Positions 23,378-34,149 of a stretch of 64,000 bases of DNA are shown here, piece after piece; the first letter of the stretch is position 1; every line of letters starts with the position of its first letter. The DNA lies in NCBI GenBank assembly GCA_958430865.1, contig CAUDNR010002369.1, positions 1 to 64,000 on the forward strand. Reading direction: 5' to 3'. Made by a program: the position numbers and the translations under genes. Origin of the DNA: Entrophospora sp. SA101. Its lineage: Eukaryota; Glomeromycota; Glomeromycetes; Entrophosporales; Entrophosporaceae. Under the pieces are notes generated by a model. The model saw nothing but the letters and a program-made list of their open reading frames with translations. It searched no databases and was not told the origin of the DNA.

Positions 23378-24100
23378 ACTTATGGAGGGTACAACTCTAT
23401 GCTCAGGCTTAAACATCAAACCACCCACCTTCTCAAAAGGGAGGTATGCTCGCACACTATACAACGATTCTGAACAGAAAATAGTTTGGACTGTTGCTAA
23501 TGATAGCAAAGATTGCTTGCAAATGATCTACAGTGCATATGTTCTAGACGTGAAATTTAAATGCATAAAATTAAAATTTTTCACACAACTCTGGATCATA
23601 TGTACGGAAGTGGAAGGTGAAATGCTTAATTATGACATTATAAGGTTGGAAGCATTCATCCAAAGCAAAATGGATGAGTCTTCATCAGAAGGTTTACTGT
23701 GCTAAACCATGTAGACAAATAGCTGACCATGGTGCTACAAAAGTGTTATCATTGGGATTAGCTCATAAGTCTTTTCAATTTTGTTTAAGCTGTTATTCAT
23801 TTAAGCAGGGTGAGGACAGGTGGCAGCTTTAGACCATCACATTAAATGGGATGCTGGAAAAGGATGGGGGACAGGCAAGTGTGGCTTGAACCCGTCCCCC
23901 GTCCTTTTCAAGTTTGGCCCATTAATACTAGAAAAGGACGGGCAATTACGAGGGACAGGCGTGGCGCGGTCGAGGTACAGCATCCCGTCCCCTGTCCTTT
24001 TCTATTATTCATGGAGAAGGACGGGTTACTGTGCCATTACCACTTTGACCTGTTGTTTTTTTTTTATTTGTGGGTGAAAGCTGTTTGTCATAAATATAAT
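23378..24100. repeat. GC-rich repeat region with internal inverted motifs
   Basis: A marked GC patch (23846-24030) in AT-rich DNA repeats the word 'aaaaggacggg' and its reverse complement 'cccgtccttttc' several times in both orientations, and a 'gggatgctg' also appears inverted as 'cagcatccc'. A 107-codon frame (23382-23705, plus) lies to its left; it starts with ATG but has no recognisable domain, and its bases at 23472-23545 resemble 58861-58975 inside the RING transposon. I treat the whole as repeat DNA rather than a gene. Confidence 0.45.
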
Positions 24101-24540
24101 TTTTAGTAACAGACCGCAAAATAATATCTCATCTCCATTTATTTCTTATTTAAAATCTTGATTTTTATTTTTTATTTATAATGGACAAGACAAAACTTGT
24201 GTAAAAATAAAATCATGAATACAAGTCATAATAACAAGTTAATTAATAATAATAATCTTTTGATTTGTTCATAAATCTATCTTATAAAATAAAAAATATA
24301 TATTAATATCACATATTTACAGTAATTAGGCAATCACCATCCCATGTATAGTGTTAACAACGGTTTGTATAGAAAATTTGTAATTAATTCGTTGCCCGTA
24401 ATTAATTTCGTCACCTGTAAATTAATTACGTAATTACATAATTAATTACCGTTTTCACTCTTTAAAAACGTTAATTACGAATTACGTATTTACGGTAATT
24501 AGCCAATTACCATCTCATGTATAATTATTATGATTTATTT
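24101..24540. repeat. AT-rich spacer with self-complementary words
   Basis: Between 24360 and 24530 the words 'taattacgtaatta', 'cgtaattac' and 'ggtaattag' recur in both orientations, and 'ccatcccatgtata' at 24340 is echoed by 'ccatctcatgtata' at 24511. No gene is seen. Confidence 0.35.
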
Positions 24541-26270
24541 GAACTTGAAAACATTCAAGAAATTATTCATAATTTAAAGAATTTTTTTAAAAATCCAAAA
24601 AGTTGTACATGTCGTATTTTTGAAAGACAAAAATAGAGGTTGGAATCGACTAAATAGTCAACTATTTTAATCAATTATTTAGTCAACTATTTTAGTCAAG
24701 TGCTAATACTGCTAATACTAATGCTAATACTATGCTAATATTATTATTGTCTGACCAATTACAATTTTTGTGTTTTATCATTCAAAATGGAAAATTTCTA
24801 TGCAGAAGAGTATCAATGCAATCAGTATGATGATGACAACAATAGTGGTGGTGTTGTTGATGATAATTTTACATGTGAACAAATAAACACTTCTGATACA
24901 AGGTCCATTAGTTCATTGGCTTCAAGTTCTGATGATTTAAGCGGTGGTTCCAGAAGACCTTTAAAAAAACAAATTGTAACACATGATTTTGCATGGATGT
25001 ATTTTGAAAAAGTGAAAGATTCAAATGGAAATTAATTTCATAATTTGCAAATTAAAAAAAAAAAAAAGAAAACAAATTATTATTATTAAAAAAAATTTTT
25101 TAATTGACTGATTAGTTGATTAAGAAATTTTGGCCAACAAGTAGCCAACTAAGGATTTTTTTGGACAATTCCAATCTCTAGACAAAGAGATATTAGAACT
25201 TGAAAAAATTAGATTTAAAAAATTCTTTCAAAAGATATTTTCAAATTATTAATTTAGCTAATAAAGAATTAGATTTATTTTTGAAAGCACAACTTTTAGC
25301 AATAGGAATAGAAAACAAAAATTGTAAAGAGCCCTCTGAAAATATTCCTCAGAGAATAAATTATAAATTTTGTTTTAATTCAGCATATTCTCTTTGTAAA
25401 ACAGCATTTTTAATGTCATACAATATAAGTGGCCATAGGTTCAAAATATTGTAGAACATTTACATAAATGAACAAAATTCATGCAAAAACAGGGAGAGCC
25501 CTTATACATAAAACTAAAGTCAATATTGATGAAAATTTAAAATCCATTGTAAGAAATTTTTTAAATCAATATTCTTTAATACATGGTTACCTTCACCAAT
25601 GAGGCATAGGAATGATTCTGGAGCATTTATTTATCTTCCTACTGATAAAAAAATTTATATCTGTATAAAGAATTTAAAATTTTATTTAGAAAATATTTTA
25701 AAAGTTGAATCAGAAAATGATTTAGAAGAAAAAAAATTATTTCTTACAATTCTTTTAGAAGATTATGGAATGAACTAATGCCTAATTTAAAATTTCAACC
25801 TCCTGCAAGTGCCAAATGTTTCAAAAATGACATTTTTTTAATTTTAATCACGTGCCTTTCCACATCAAATGCTGCGCCATTTACCGAAAATTTTAATGGT
25901 GATCTTTCCTGATTAAGAAATCGTTCGGATATAGTGCTTCATATCTAATAACATCAAATGCTGCGCTTATTGCCAAAAATTTTTAATGCTGATCAAGAAA
26001 TCATTGTGAATTAAATTATATAGAAAGTTTTTGGGAAGTAACTAAAGAATACACTAAAAATAATTGTAATTATTTATTTAAAGAATTAGAGAGAACTGTT
26101 CCTCTGGCATTGAACTCGGTTTCACTTTGTAAAATTGGAAAGTTTGCTAGAAGATGTTATAGATTTATGGATGCTTATAGATTAGGACTTTCAGGAAAAG
26201 CTTTAATATTTGCAGCAAAAAACTCATAGAAAATTGCCAGAATTTATGTTAATGGGATGCAGATATATTA
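24541..26270 (+). pseudogene. Second DDE transposase relic, arm A
   Basis: Plus-strand fragments: 'NIQEIIHNLKNFF' (24550), an interruption by a hAT-like element, then 'LDLKNSFKRYFQIINLANKE' (25203), 'PMRHRNDSGAFIYLPTD' (25598), and, after a rearranged stretch at 25850-26010, 'HCELNYIESFWEV' with the likely catalytic E, then 'VPLALNSVSLCKIGKFARR' (about 26000-26160). The last blocks correspond to 'HCELNFVEIFWEL' and 'VVPEALNSVSLTTIRCYA' in the 1930-8307 relic, so both belong to one family. Frames are broken by stops. Its 3' untranslated end matches the first relic up to about 26580. Arm B keeps this relic only to its base 26014. Confidence 0.65.
24634..25180 (+). mobile_element. hAT-like non-autonomous element with BED-finger remnant
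   Basis: Imperfect terminal inverted repeats: 'tagaggttggaatcgac' (24634-24650) and 'gacaattccaatctcta' (25164-25180). They are flanked by an 8-bp direct repeat with one mismatch, 'gacaaaaa' (24626-24633) and 'gacaaaga' (25181-25188), the target length of hAT elements. The only frame (24787-25035, 82 aa) ends 'THDFAWMYFEKVKDSNGN', which looks like the first half of a BED zinc finger cut off before its cysteines. It is therefore an internally deleted derivative that interrupts the DDE relic. Confidence 0.65.
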
Positions 26271-27388
26271 TCATTGAATGTTGAATGATTGTTATATGCA
26301 TCACGTGATAAAAGTTGATCTATATTAGTTTTCTGATTGGTCAAATTAGTTTGATAGGCGCGTGCCGAATTTTTTTAATTAGTAATAGTAATAAAATTAC
26401 TTAATTTTAAACCCCCATAACCTTTTATTTTACTAATTAACTTTAAAAAATCTCTCTATTACATTGTTGCTTATGTTCCAAAGATTTACAAAAATAGAAA
26501 AGATTTTTATGGACCAACAAATATTTCCAAAGTTATCATCAGGGCTTAAAGATTTGCAATTTTTTTTGATGTCTTTAGATATGGCACACCATATAACATT
26601 ATCTGGAATCTTTCTATGAGACTTATATTTTTTACAATATATTCAGCCTGTAACACTGTTAAGGGTAGGAAAATCACGTGTCAATTTATATGTAGGTCGA
26701 CAGCTCAAAAATCTGAATTAAGAGTAAGAATTAATAATGCTATAAATTACATAAATTACTGTATATTATTATTTAATTTTTTAATTTAAACATTTCTTAT
26801 AAATCTAATTTTCATGTTCTAAATGACCAAATGCGAAAAATATTTTGTGCACCAAAGTTACTATTGACACAACAAATTGCTCACTCTGGTGGACAATGTT
26901 TATACTGTTATGAAGAAAGAAGGATGATTTTAGAAAACCTTATTACTTTCAGCATTAAATAACACCGTTTTTCTTCCTTCTCGTGGTGGTAATTCCTCCA
27001 CATCATCAACAAGTAAAGGAATTAATGAGGAATCTTCTGATCTGAATCCACCACTCAAAATTTACCTTTGCATGAAGATTTACATTTATTATCCAAAAAC
27101 ATAACATCAATAAATCAATATGTTTCCTTCTGTTGCATCTTCTGTTACCAATGATAACAAAGATCAAAAGAAAACCTTTTCTTTCTACAAAACTGAAATG
27201 TGCTGCAGTTTGGAAAAAGATGTTTATAGGCAAGTATTTATTATTTTTGATACATTTATAACATTTATAAATTTTTATTAGTTATAAAAGTTATCAATTT
27301 TTTCTTTTTTTCCTATATAATAATACAGATATGGAAACAGATGCCAATTCGCACATTCTCTAATTTAATTACAACATGTTAATCATCA
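26271..27388. other. No gene recognised; transposon 3' end then AT-rich DNA
   Basis: Bases 26400-26580 are the 3' end of the DDE family. From 26820 a plus-strand stretch reads briefly as coding ('TQQIAHSGGQCLYCYEER', about 26868-26925) with a CxxC, but it soon meets a stop. I found no homologue by memory and no full frame. Confidence 0.3.
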
Positions 27389-27670
27389 CTATAGATGGGT
27401 GTCTAAACTAAATTATTTAGACAATGTCTAAAATATAAATTAATTTAGACATTCAGACAATCATGGTCTCAATTGTCTAAAATGCTGAAATTGAATTTTT
27501 TATTGGATAATTTACTGAACTTTGTGGATTTTGTGTATATACACGTGACTTTTAGTTGTATTTAAAGCAAATCATTACTATTTATATTAATTTAGACATT
27601 TAGACATTTTTGTCTAAATATTATTTTGACTTTAGACAATCCCAAAAACAATTTAGACACCCATCTATAG
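27389..27670. mobile_element. 282-bp MITE with 19-bp perfect TIRs
   Basis: 'ctatagatgggtgtctaaa' at 27389-27407 is the exact reverse complement of 27652-27670. The interior is AT-rich and repeats 'tttagaca' and 'tgtctaaa' in both orientations, so the whole could fold as a long hairpin. There is no coding sequence. The element is present once, in the unduplicated spacer. Confidence 0.75.
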
Positions 27671-28168
27671 AACATACCAATTGGAATGGACATAGAAAGA
27701 TCATTTTTACTAAAAGTATTGGTGTTAAAAAAACGATCAAATTTGATTTTTTTTCCTTTATGTAGTACAGCGTGCTATTTTTTAATTTTTCGGATATATT
27801 AATATATATACTAGATTATCTCGGCCAATCATTTACAAATTATTTGTAATACATTTAATTTTTGTCCAATCAAAAGTCATATTTAAAAATAAAGACTATT
27901 TTTTTTCCCATTAATTTTTAATTTTTTTTTAAAAACTACACATCAACCAACTACTTTTTTAATTCTGTTTGTTCAACATAATACTCTAAAATATACATAC
28001 ATCTCAAATTTAAATATAAATCATAGTTTTCAAAATATTCAAAATACTGTTAATTCGCTCTATAGAGTGATTAATATTTAGATTGTACATACATTTATAT
28101 TTTGTTTCTTTCGTACAATTAATTAAAATAATTAGTATTAATTGTTGTATATATAAATTTATGAAATC
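27671..28168. other. AT-rich 5' flank of the DEK-like gene
   Basis: No coding sequence recognised. It contains long A and T runs (27890-27960) and must hold the promoter of the DEK-like gene, but I cannot point to a specific element. Confidence 0.4.
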
Positions 28169-30010
28169 ATGAAGAGTGGTAAGTGATAATAATAACCATC
28201 TGTACAACTTTAGTACAAGAGCGGAGGAATAATAATTAAATAATTAAATATGTATTATTTATTAATCGTAAATATATAGAAATTACAACTATTACTGTTT
28301 CACAGCCTGTTGAGGATTCTGATAAAATTGTAGATCCTTCTGTTTCCACTACTACAAACATTAATGATAATAATGATAAAAATAATAAGACATCAACGGT
28401 GCAAAAAACCAACGATGACAATGATAAAAACAAGTCAAATTTAACTGAAAATAATAATGACGATGATGATAACGATGATGATGACGGTAAGAAATTTAAT
28501 AATATATGTATATCATAAAATAATAACAAAATAATAATATATTAACTGCTACCAATATATTATAGAGCTTCTTATTAATAAAAGACCAAAGAGAGCAGTG
28601 AAGCAAGTAGTTCCTTTTAGCTATGAAGCTAAAGAATCCAAGAGTCGCTCAAGAAAGAAATTAGAAAATATTGGCCAAGGCTCAGGAACACCTCTTGGTG
28701 AAATCCCCGCTGTTTCACGTAATATTAATCGTTTAAAATACAATGATGATGTATTGAAAGGTCTACACAAACTCTTTTATGGAACTGTTGGTATGAAAAA
28801 TGAGATTAAATCAAACATCCGCCGATTTTCTGGATTTTCTAATGCCACGCCTGTAGACGAAATTGTCATTAAGGAAAAATTGGAAAAATGGAAATTAATT
28901 GGACTGAAAAACATGTGTACTGTCTTTAACTTGAAAGCAAGTGGCGATAAAGGAACTATAATTGATAGACTTTATAGTTGGTTAATAAATCCAAAAGAAG
29001 TATCCGGTTCTGATGAGAGCAAGGCTCAGAGAAAAACTAAATCATCATTATTATCATCTAAAAAATCCAAAGCTCCTCGTAAGAAATCTGCTAGAGACAT
29101 TTTTATGAATGAAAAAAGATCATTATATAGAGCTATGGAAGAGCACAAATCTAAAAATCGTGTTGACATTGATAAGATTTTATCTGAGGCATGGAAAGGC
29201 GTATCTGCTGAGGAGAAAAAAGAATTCGAAGAAAAAGCAAAAGAAGAAAATATTAAGACCGGTAAAACAATTAATAAAAAGGTAGTCTATATATTTATTA
29301 GATTATTTATTACCCGTGACTGAGAATAATGTTAATAAAAAAATATTATTCACTCATTCAAACTAATTTAGCAATCATCTAAAAAAGTTAAATCTTCTGA
29401 AACAAAAAACAAAACTGGTTCTGATAGTGAAAGTAATGAAGAAGAAGATGAAAGTGAAGATGAAAACAATGAAGGCGAAGATAATGAAGATGATAAAGTT
29501 GCCGATGGCAAAACTGATGATGATGATAAACTTGCTAATAAAGATGATAATAAAGAAATTGGCAAGGTTGATAACGACAATAGCAAAATGGATATTGATA
29601 AAATTGTCGTGAAAACTCAAGACGATGTGAAAAAAAATAAAGAGTCAAATGGCGTTGATAAAGGTAATGATAAAGAAAAGTTGATGAAAGACGACGAAGA
29701 TCAAGAAATTAAAAAAGGAATAAGCGATGAAGCTGAAAAAGTAACCAAAGTTTCAAGAAAGCGCAAATCGGCAAATGATGACAAGGATGAAAAATCTGGT
29801 GAAAGTTCTAAAAAAAGTAAAGCAGCAACACCAGTAGAAGTTAGTCCCGGTGTCGAGAAAGCTTCTAAAAGTTCAAGAAAACGTAAAACACTAGGAGAAT
29901 CAGGAGAACTAGTAGAAGATCAAGATGAACAACACAAAAGTTCATCATCAAAAAAGATCCAAGTAACCGATCCTGCAATTGAAAATAAACGAAAACGTGG
30001 CAAAAACTGA
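28169..30010 (+). CDS. DEK-like chromatin protein with SAP and HMG-box domains
   Basis: Four-exon model: 28169-28178, 28280-28486, 28566-29281, 29372-30010; all GT-AG, phases agree, 523 aa. The 10-nt first exon gives M-K-S and joins in phase to 'EITTITVSQPVEDS'. An acidic Asp/Asn stretch ends at aa 72. A DEK core follows ('LHKLFYGTVGMKNEIKSNI', about aa 139-157, then 'RRFSGF'), then the DEK/SAP helix-turn-helix ('KEKLEKWKLIGLKN', 'LKASGDKGTIIDRL', aa 175-211), an HMG box ('ARDIFMNEKR', 'LSEAWKGVSAEEKKEFEEKA', aa 243-301) and a long acidic/basic tail ending 'KRKRGKN', probably nuclear localising. DEK proteins bind structured DNA and act as histone chaperones; HMG plus DEK in one chain occurs in fungi as far as I recall. 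The tiny first exon is the least certain part. The gene is in the unduplicated spacer, on the strand opposite Tra1 copy A. Confidence 0.85.
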
Positions 30011-30919
30011 AATTATAAAATATTAGCAGAAATCAAATTTTGGAAAAAAAAATTTTTTTTTTCATTTTTTATCAAATATTTTTTTTTTTTGATTTGTCGT
30101 TCGTAGTATTAATGTTATTATTATTAATAAAAAATATTTTTTTCGTTCTAATTTTTGATTATTTTTGGATTGAAAGTCCATTCACATCGATGGCTGGCTA
30201 TTGTTGTAAATGATTCGGCTGTGTGTCAATTAATCGAATAAAGATATCGTGTAAAATTTTTTAACAGGTTTATTATTATTTTAAATAATAAAACAAAATA
30301 TGGCACTAAAAATACAAGATAATAAATAAATAAAATTCTTTTTTTATGTCAAACTGTTTGATGATTGTGCACTAGGACCAGAAGAGAATGAAATTAAATT
30401 TCTCCATCCATATTATATGATTTTTAAAAATTATAAAGTTTATAAAATTTTAATTACTTCGATTCTTTCCAAAATTTATCAATTCTTTAATATTTGATGA
30501 CCAAAGATTGAAACTCGTATCAGTTAAATAATTATCTAGTAATTCATGTTCTTTAACCGATTCTGATGACAAGAATCTAAATATAAATCTTTTTAATGCT
30601 GGTGCAAATGAGTTTGCTGGTGGATTATTTAATTTCCTCAGTAATTATTGCTTCAAAATTAATTGAACTTTCAATCATACTTTTCAAAACATTATCAATT
30701 ACTATTTTATATTTCTTGTATGTTCAATCACTCCATTAGCATAATAGAGTTCATATGATATTTTTAAGTTTCAATCCTAGCTTCCATATATTCTTGAATT
30801 CATTGTTGTCACGAGCCAATGATGACAACCTGGCACCAACTGATGCTCGTTTAATAAAACATAAAATTAATTCCAAAAATGATAAAATTCTTATGATCTT
30901 AACAATTTAATATCACTAA
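30011..30919. other. 3' flank of DEK-like gene, then decaying minus-strand coding DNA
   Basis: The first 150 bp hold long T runs, consistent with a 3' UTR and polyadenylation area. Beyond 30400, short minus-strand stretches have a coding look but are broken by many stops; they may be the C-terminal end of the relic that begins at 33120. Confidence 0.3.
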
Positions 30920-33120
30920 TAAGCTTGTAATAATATTAGAATGACTCAAATGCGAGTTTTCTTTATTCTGCTCAGCATAGTATTTTTCATAACCAAACTC
31001 TTGGCAAGCTCCCCTTCAATATTTCGTAAGTTATAAATGATTTTTTGCCCTTGTACAACAGCCAAACTTCTTTGACTATAAACCAAAAAATCATTATCTC
31101 ATTCATAATTATTAAATTAATTTCTTTAAATTGTCCAATTTAATTTAATTTCTGGTGGATAATAATACATTTTAGTATCAATTACTACGTTATGATTTCT
31201 AGATCCTTGTAAAAATTTGATAGGTTCACATTTTCCGATTGGTGTTGTCAAAATGTTTCTCAAAAAACTGTTTTGTATTTCTACAAGATTTTCTATTATT
31301 GCGCGCATACATATGATCTTTGATCTTCTGGACCAATTAACCCAAAGATTATTGGTCTGTGTGTGTTCATTTCTGGTACATCTACCAGTTTTTTTGTATT
31401 GGTTACTGTATCTTCTTTGATCATTTGATTCCATAATAATGAAAATCATGAAATAACTTATTAAACACAAGTTCTTGTGATACATCATTTTCTTTTTGTT
31501 CAAAAATAGTTTATTGTTTAAAGGTTGTATTGTTTGCGGTCAATCTAGTTATCCGATAACTTAATCTTAATGATAAAAAGTTCACAAATTTTATAATGGC
31601 TGATAAATGTTTAACTTATCAATCATGGTGCTTGAAAATATTGTTAAAAATGGGATATGATCTTTGTGCTGGTTTTTCTAATGCTCCATAATAATGTGCT
31701 CTAAAATTATCAAAATTACTCTTGCCAATATATCTCCAAAGTTTAGGTAGATATGATTTCTGACAATTCTTATTCATTGATAATGTTTGATTTATCTCTC
31801 CAACGACATTACTGTCAAAATAATACATGCTCATTGACTCTTCTAATTTGAATAATGAACTTGGTTGTTGATTCAACAATATTTTTAGTAAATGGTACAA
31901 TATCTGCAAACCTTATTTCCCAATCTTCTCTTTGTTTTGGATTCCCATATGACAATTCATATGGTTTCAGCAATAGTGTTTAGTATTACATGGGATGATA
32001 ATGAGATATTTGTGTGAATGTGGATATAGATATAAATATGTTGTTAACGAGTAAGGTGGGAAAATTGTAGAAGGAATATGTCTCGAGTGTAAAAGTAAAA
32101 TCGAGGAATTTATTATCAATCTAAAGAAGATGATAAATTAACTAAACATTACATTTTCCTTGATACACCAGTTTCAGATGTAGCAGTATAATCTACAAAA
32201 GACGGACAAATCAATATAAATCCATGATTACATGTTTCCAATAAACCAATAATCTTAATGTCTTAGATGGCATAGATGAGTGTAACCCTATTATGTGCTA
32301 TGACTGATTTCATTTCTAAATTGTCTTTTATTAAAGTGTCTATCAACCTTTAAAATATGAAATTCATTATTTATTAAATTCTGTATTAATTTTTTATATA
32401 AAGGTTCTACATTATATTCATTTTGTAAAACTTTCTTTACTTCACTTTCCGCGTGTCTCATTTCACCAACCGACATTAGTAATTGTAATCTTGTAAATAT
32501 AAATCTAAAAAAGGCTATACCCGGTGTTAAAGTTGAATCGTTTTACATATCCTTTACTATTATTATCAGTCACCGTTTTTAAAAGCTATCTCGACCATGC
32601 GATAATTATCTAATGCCAATAAGGATTAAACAACAAGATATAGTCGTAATCAAAATCCCATTTTAGACCATAAAACCATTGTACACTATTTTGATTCAAT
32701 GCTAAATAGAAATTCTTTGAAAGAAAATCCTCGTTGATGTAATTCTCTCAAGAAATAAAATTTAAAAAATTTTATCAATGGATAATCTCTACTCAAACTA
32801 CCGTTTAAAGTGTTAACCGCTTCAAGCCCATAAAGCTCTCCTATATCAAAGAATAATAGTTGCCAAGGTTCAGGATAAATTTAATGATTGACATATAATG
32901 ACATGATAATATTAGGAACTAAGGATTCATCATCACATGAAGCTACAAACAATTTTCCAAGTTGTACAACATCTGATTTTCCATGGAGATTTTAATATTT
33001 CTAGGGTTTCTTGAAATTAATTCAAAAGTTTCAAACCAATTTCAGATAATAGTCATTATATCCATGTGAAATATCTTTTTCTAGTAATGGCGGAGGTGGT
33101 AATGTAGCTTTAATATTAAG
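30920..33120 (-). pseudogene. Decayed large gene, tentatively RNF213-like E3 ligase
   Basis: Reading the minus strand from 33120 down gives ordered fragments: 'LFVASCDDESLVPNIIMSLY' and 'PEPWQLLFFDIGELYGLEAV' (about 32980-32830); 'RHAESEVKKVLQNEYNVEPL' with 'HFNKRQFRNEISHST' (32291-32476); 'IIGLLETCN' (about 32255-32230); 'YYFDSNVVGEINQTLSMNKN' and 'LPKLWRYIGKSNFDNFRAHY' (31619-31909); 'IIENLVEIQNSFLRNILTTP' and 'YYPPEIKLN' (31126-31320); 'LAVVQGQKIIYNLRNIEGEL' (about 31075-31015). From memory the order and style resemble the C-terminal half of RNF213-type giant ubiquitin ligases, which are expanded in these fungi; that name is an inference. Many stops and frameshifts rule out function. Confidence 0.4.
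32001..32215 (+). pseudogene. RZ-type zinc-finger-like segment on the opposite strand
   Basis: The plus strand reads 'YLCECGYRYKYVVNE', a stop, then 'GGKIVEGICLECKSKI' and, one frame over, 'YYQSKEDDKLTKHYIFLD'. The C-x-C, GG and C-x2-C pattern resembles the RZ finger of RNF213/ZNFX1-type proteins, with a TAA where the central cysteine codon is expected. All surrounding relic fragments read on the minus strand, so either this is a small inversion inside the dead gene or the likeness is accidental. Confidence 0.35.
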
Positions 33121-33916
33121 ATTTCACATTATTCTTTATTAACATTTTGAATTCGTCTTACATATATTTTTTTCAAGTCAATATAATTCGTAAAATAATC
33201 CTAAAATTTAAGATATGTCCAAGTGGAAAAAAAGTCAAATAATAGTGCTGTTTTTATAATTTATTAATGATACTCTCCCTAAGTTTACAAAAAAAATTTT
33301 GAATGATAAATAAATAAATATATTTAAAAAGTCAATAGATTACATACCATTCTTCTAAATCTTTCCCCACTTCGAAACGAATTCATCTCAGATTCACTTC
33401 TTTTAATAGAGATATGAAATTCTTTATAATCAAAATGACACATTGAATAAATTTTGTAGCCGTATTAATCATTTCTTGAGCCAAGTCTACTTGAGGAACA
33501 AGTTTATCTATAATACCTTTGCTAAATTTTTATTCATCATCAACATTATTAATTGATGCAAAGGATTTGCCAAATAATAAAGTTTTACCACGTAAATCAT
33601 AAGTTGTTGAGAGTGTAAGTGGGACTCACTTTAATTTTTGATGGATAAGTCATTGTCACAAAACATTTATCTTTACCTTTGTCATTAAATACGTTGAAAT
33701 GTATAGATACCTATTCTGACTGCATTATTTATTTTAGCTCTTGCAGCTTATAAAAATTCTTCAATTCCATATGATGACTATTTACATACAGTGGTGTGCA
33801 GTGTTGGAAATTCGTCGATCTTATGATCTGCAAAAAAAAATTTGTGCACATATGAACACAAGAAATTTTTATTTAAATAAAATTCGTAAAATTACAAATT
33901 ATAGAAATAAATAGTT
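33121..33916. other. Degraded minus-strand coding-like DNA, unidentified
   Basis: The minus strand contains readable pieces such as 'LLFGKSFASINNVDDE' (about 33580) and 'GIIDKLVPQVDLAQEMINTA' (about 33505), split by stops. I do not recognise the family. The rest is AT-rich. Confidence 0.3.
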
Positions 33917-34042
33917 CTATGAATTAATTCTCCTATTTTTTTTATCTTCCCAATATTCACATGCTTTCTCAAAATTAAAGTCTTCAATTTCAGGTCCATT
34001 TAGTAAAATCATCAAATGATTATTTAATGTATCAAGATTCAT
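33917..34042 (-). pseudogene. Transposase C-terminal tail fragment (hAT-like)
   Basis: A 41-codon frame reads 'MNLDTLNNHLMILLNGPEIE' followed by 'FNFEKACEYWEDKKNRRINS' and a stop. The 'GP..E.F....A..YW...K.RR' ending recalls the very C-terminus of hAT-type transposase-derived proteins common in fungi. Only the tail is present, 20 bp before the assembly gap. The family name is from memory and tentative. Confidence 0.35.
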
Positions 34043-34062
34043 TTTGTTCCTTAATTTATTCT

Positions 34063-34072
34063 NNNNNNNNNN
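34063..34072. other. Assembly gap (10 N)
   Basis: Ten consecutive Ns. Everything to the left and right belongs to two separately assembled contigs. The relative order, distance and orientation of the two Tra1 copies across this gap are therefore not proved by this sequence. Confidence 0.99.
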
Positions 34073-34149
34073 TTATTATCACATGAAAGTAAACGTCTTT
34101 ATAATGTTTCCGTTTTAAGGATAGACTCGATCATTATAATAGTTTGATT
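34073..34149 (+). repeat. Displaced copy of the Tra1 3' flank
   Basis: Directly after the gap, 77 bp repeat 9411-9487 of arm A in the same orientation (and 51390-51466 of arm B inverted). The last 14 bp, 'ataatagtttgatt', are shared with the Tra1 exon that follows, so the join is at microhomology. Confidence 0.85.

Larger units (their letters stand above)
6318..26014. repeat. Arm A of a 20-kb inverted duplication
   Basis: Arm A matches the reverse complement of arm B (34863-57013). Between about 7479 and 26014 the relation is x to 60877-x without a shift, and the whole Tra1 reading frame is identical in both. Differences collect in the outer end (LINE part) and in a small cluster at 24818-24837. 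The inner edge is exact: 26014 pairs with 34863 and 26015 does not pair. At the outer edge 6318 pairs with 57013. Both edges lie inside transposon sequence that continues smoothly in A, which makes A the ancestral arrangement. Confidence 0.93.

Noticed and set aside
23382..23705. 107-aa gene divergent from Tra1 (also 37172-37495)
   Set aside because: The frame is identical in the two arms only because of recent duplication, has no recognisable domain, and overlaps sequence related to a repeat elsewhere in the window.
27006..27233. 75-aa minus-strand frame
   Set aside because: No domain or homologue recognised, and composition is consistent with chance in AT-rich DNA.
28236..29620. Minus-strand Ser/Leu-rich frames over the DEK-like gene
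   Set aside because: They are complements of the Asp/Glu/Lys-rich tracts of the real gene.
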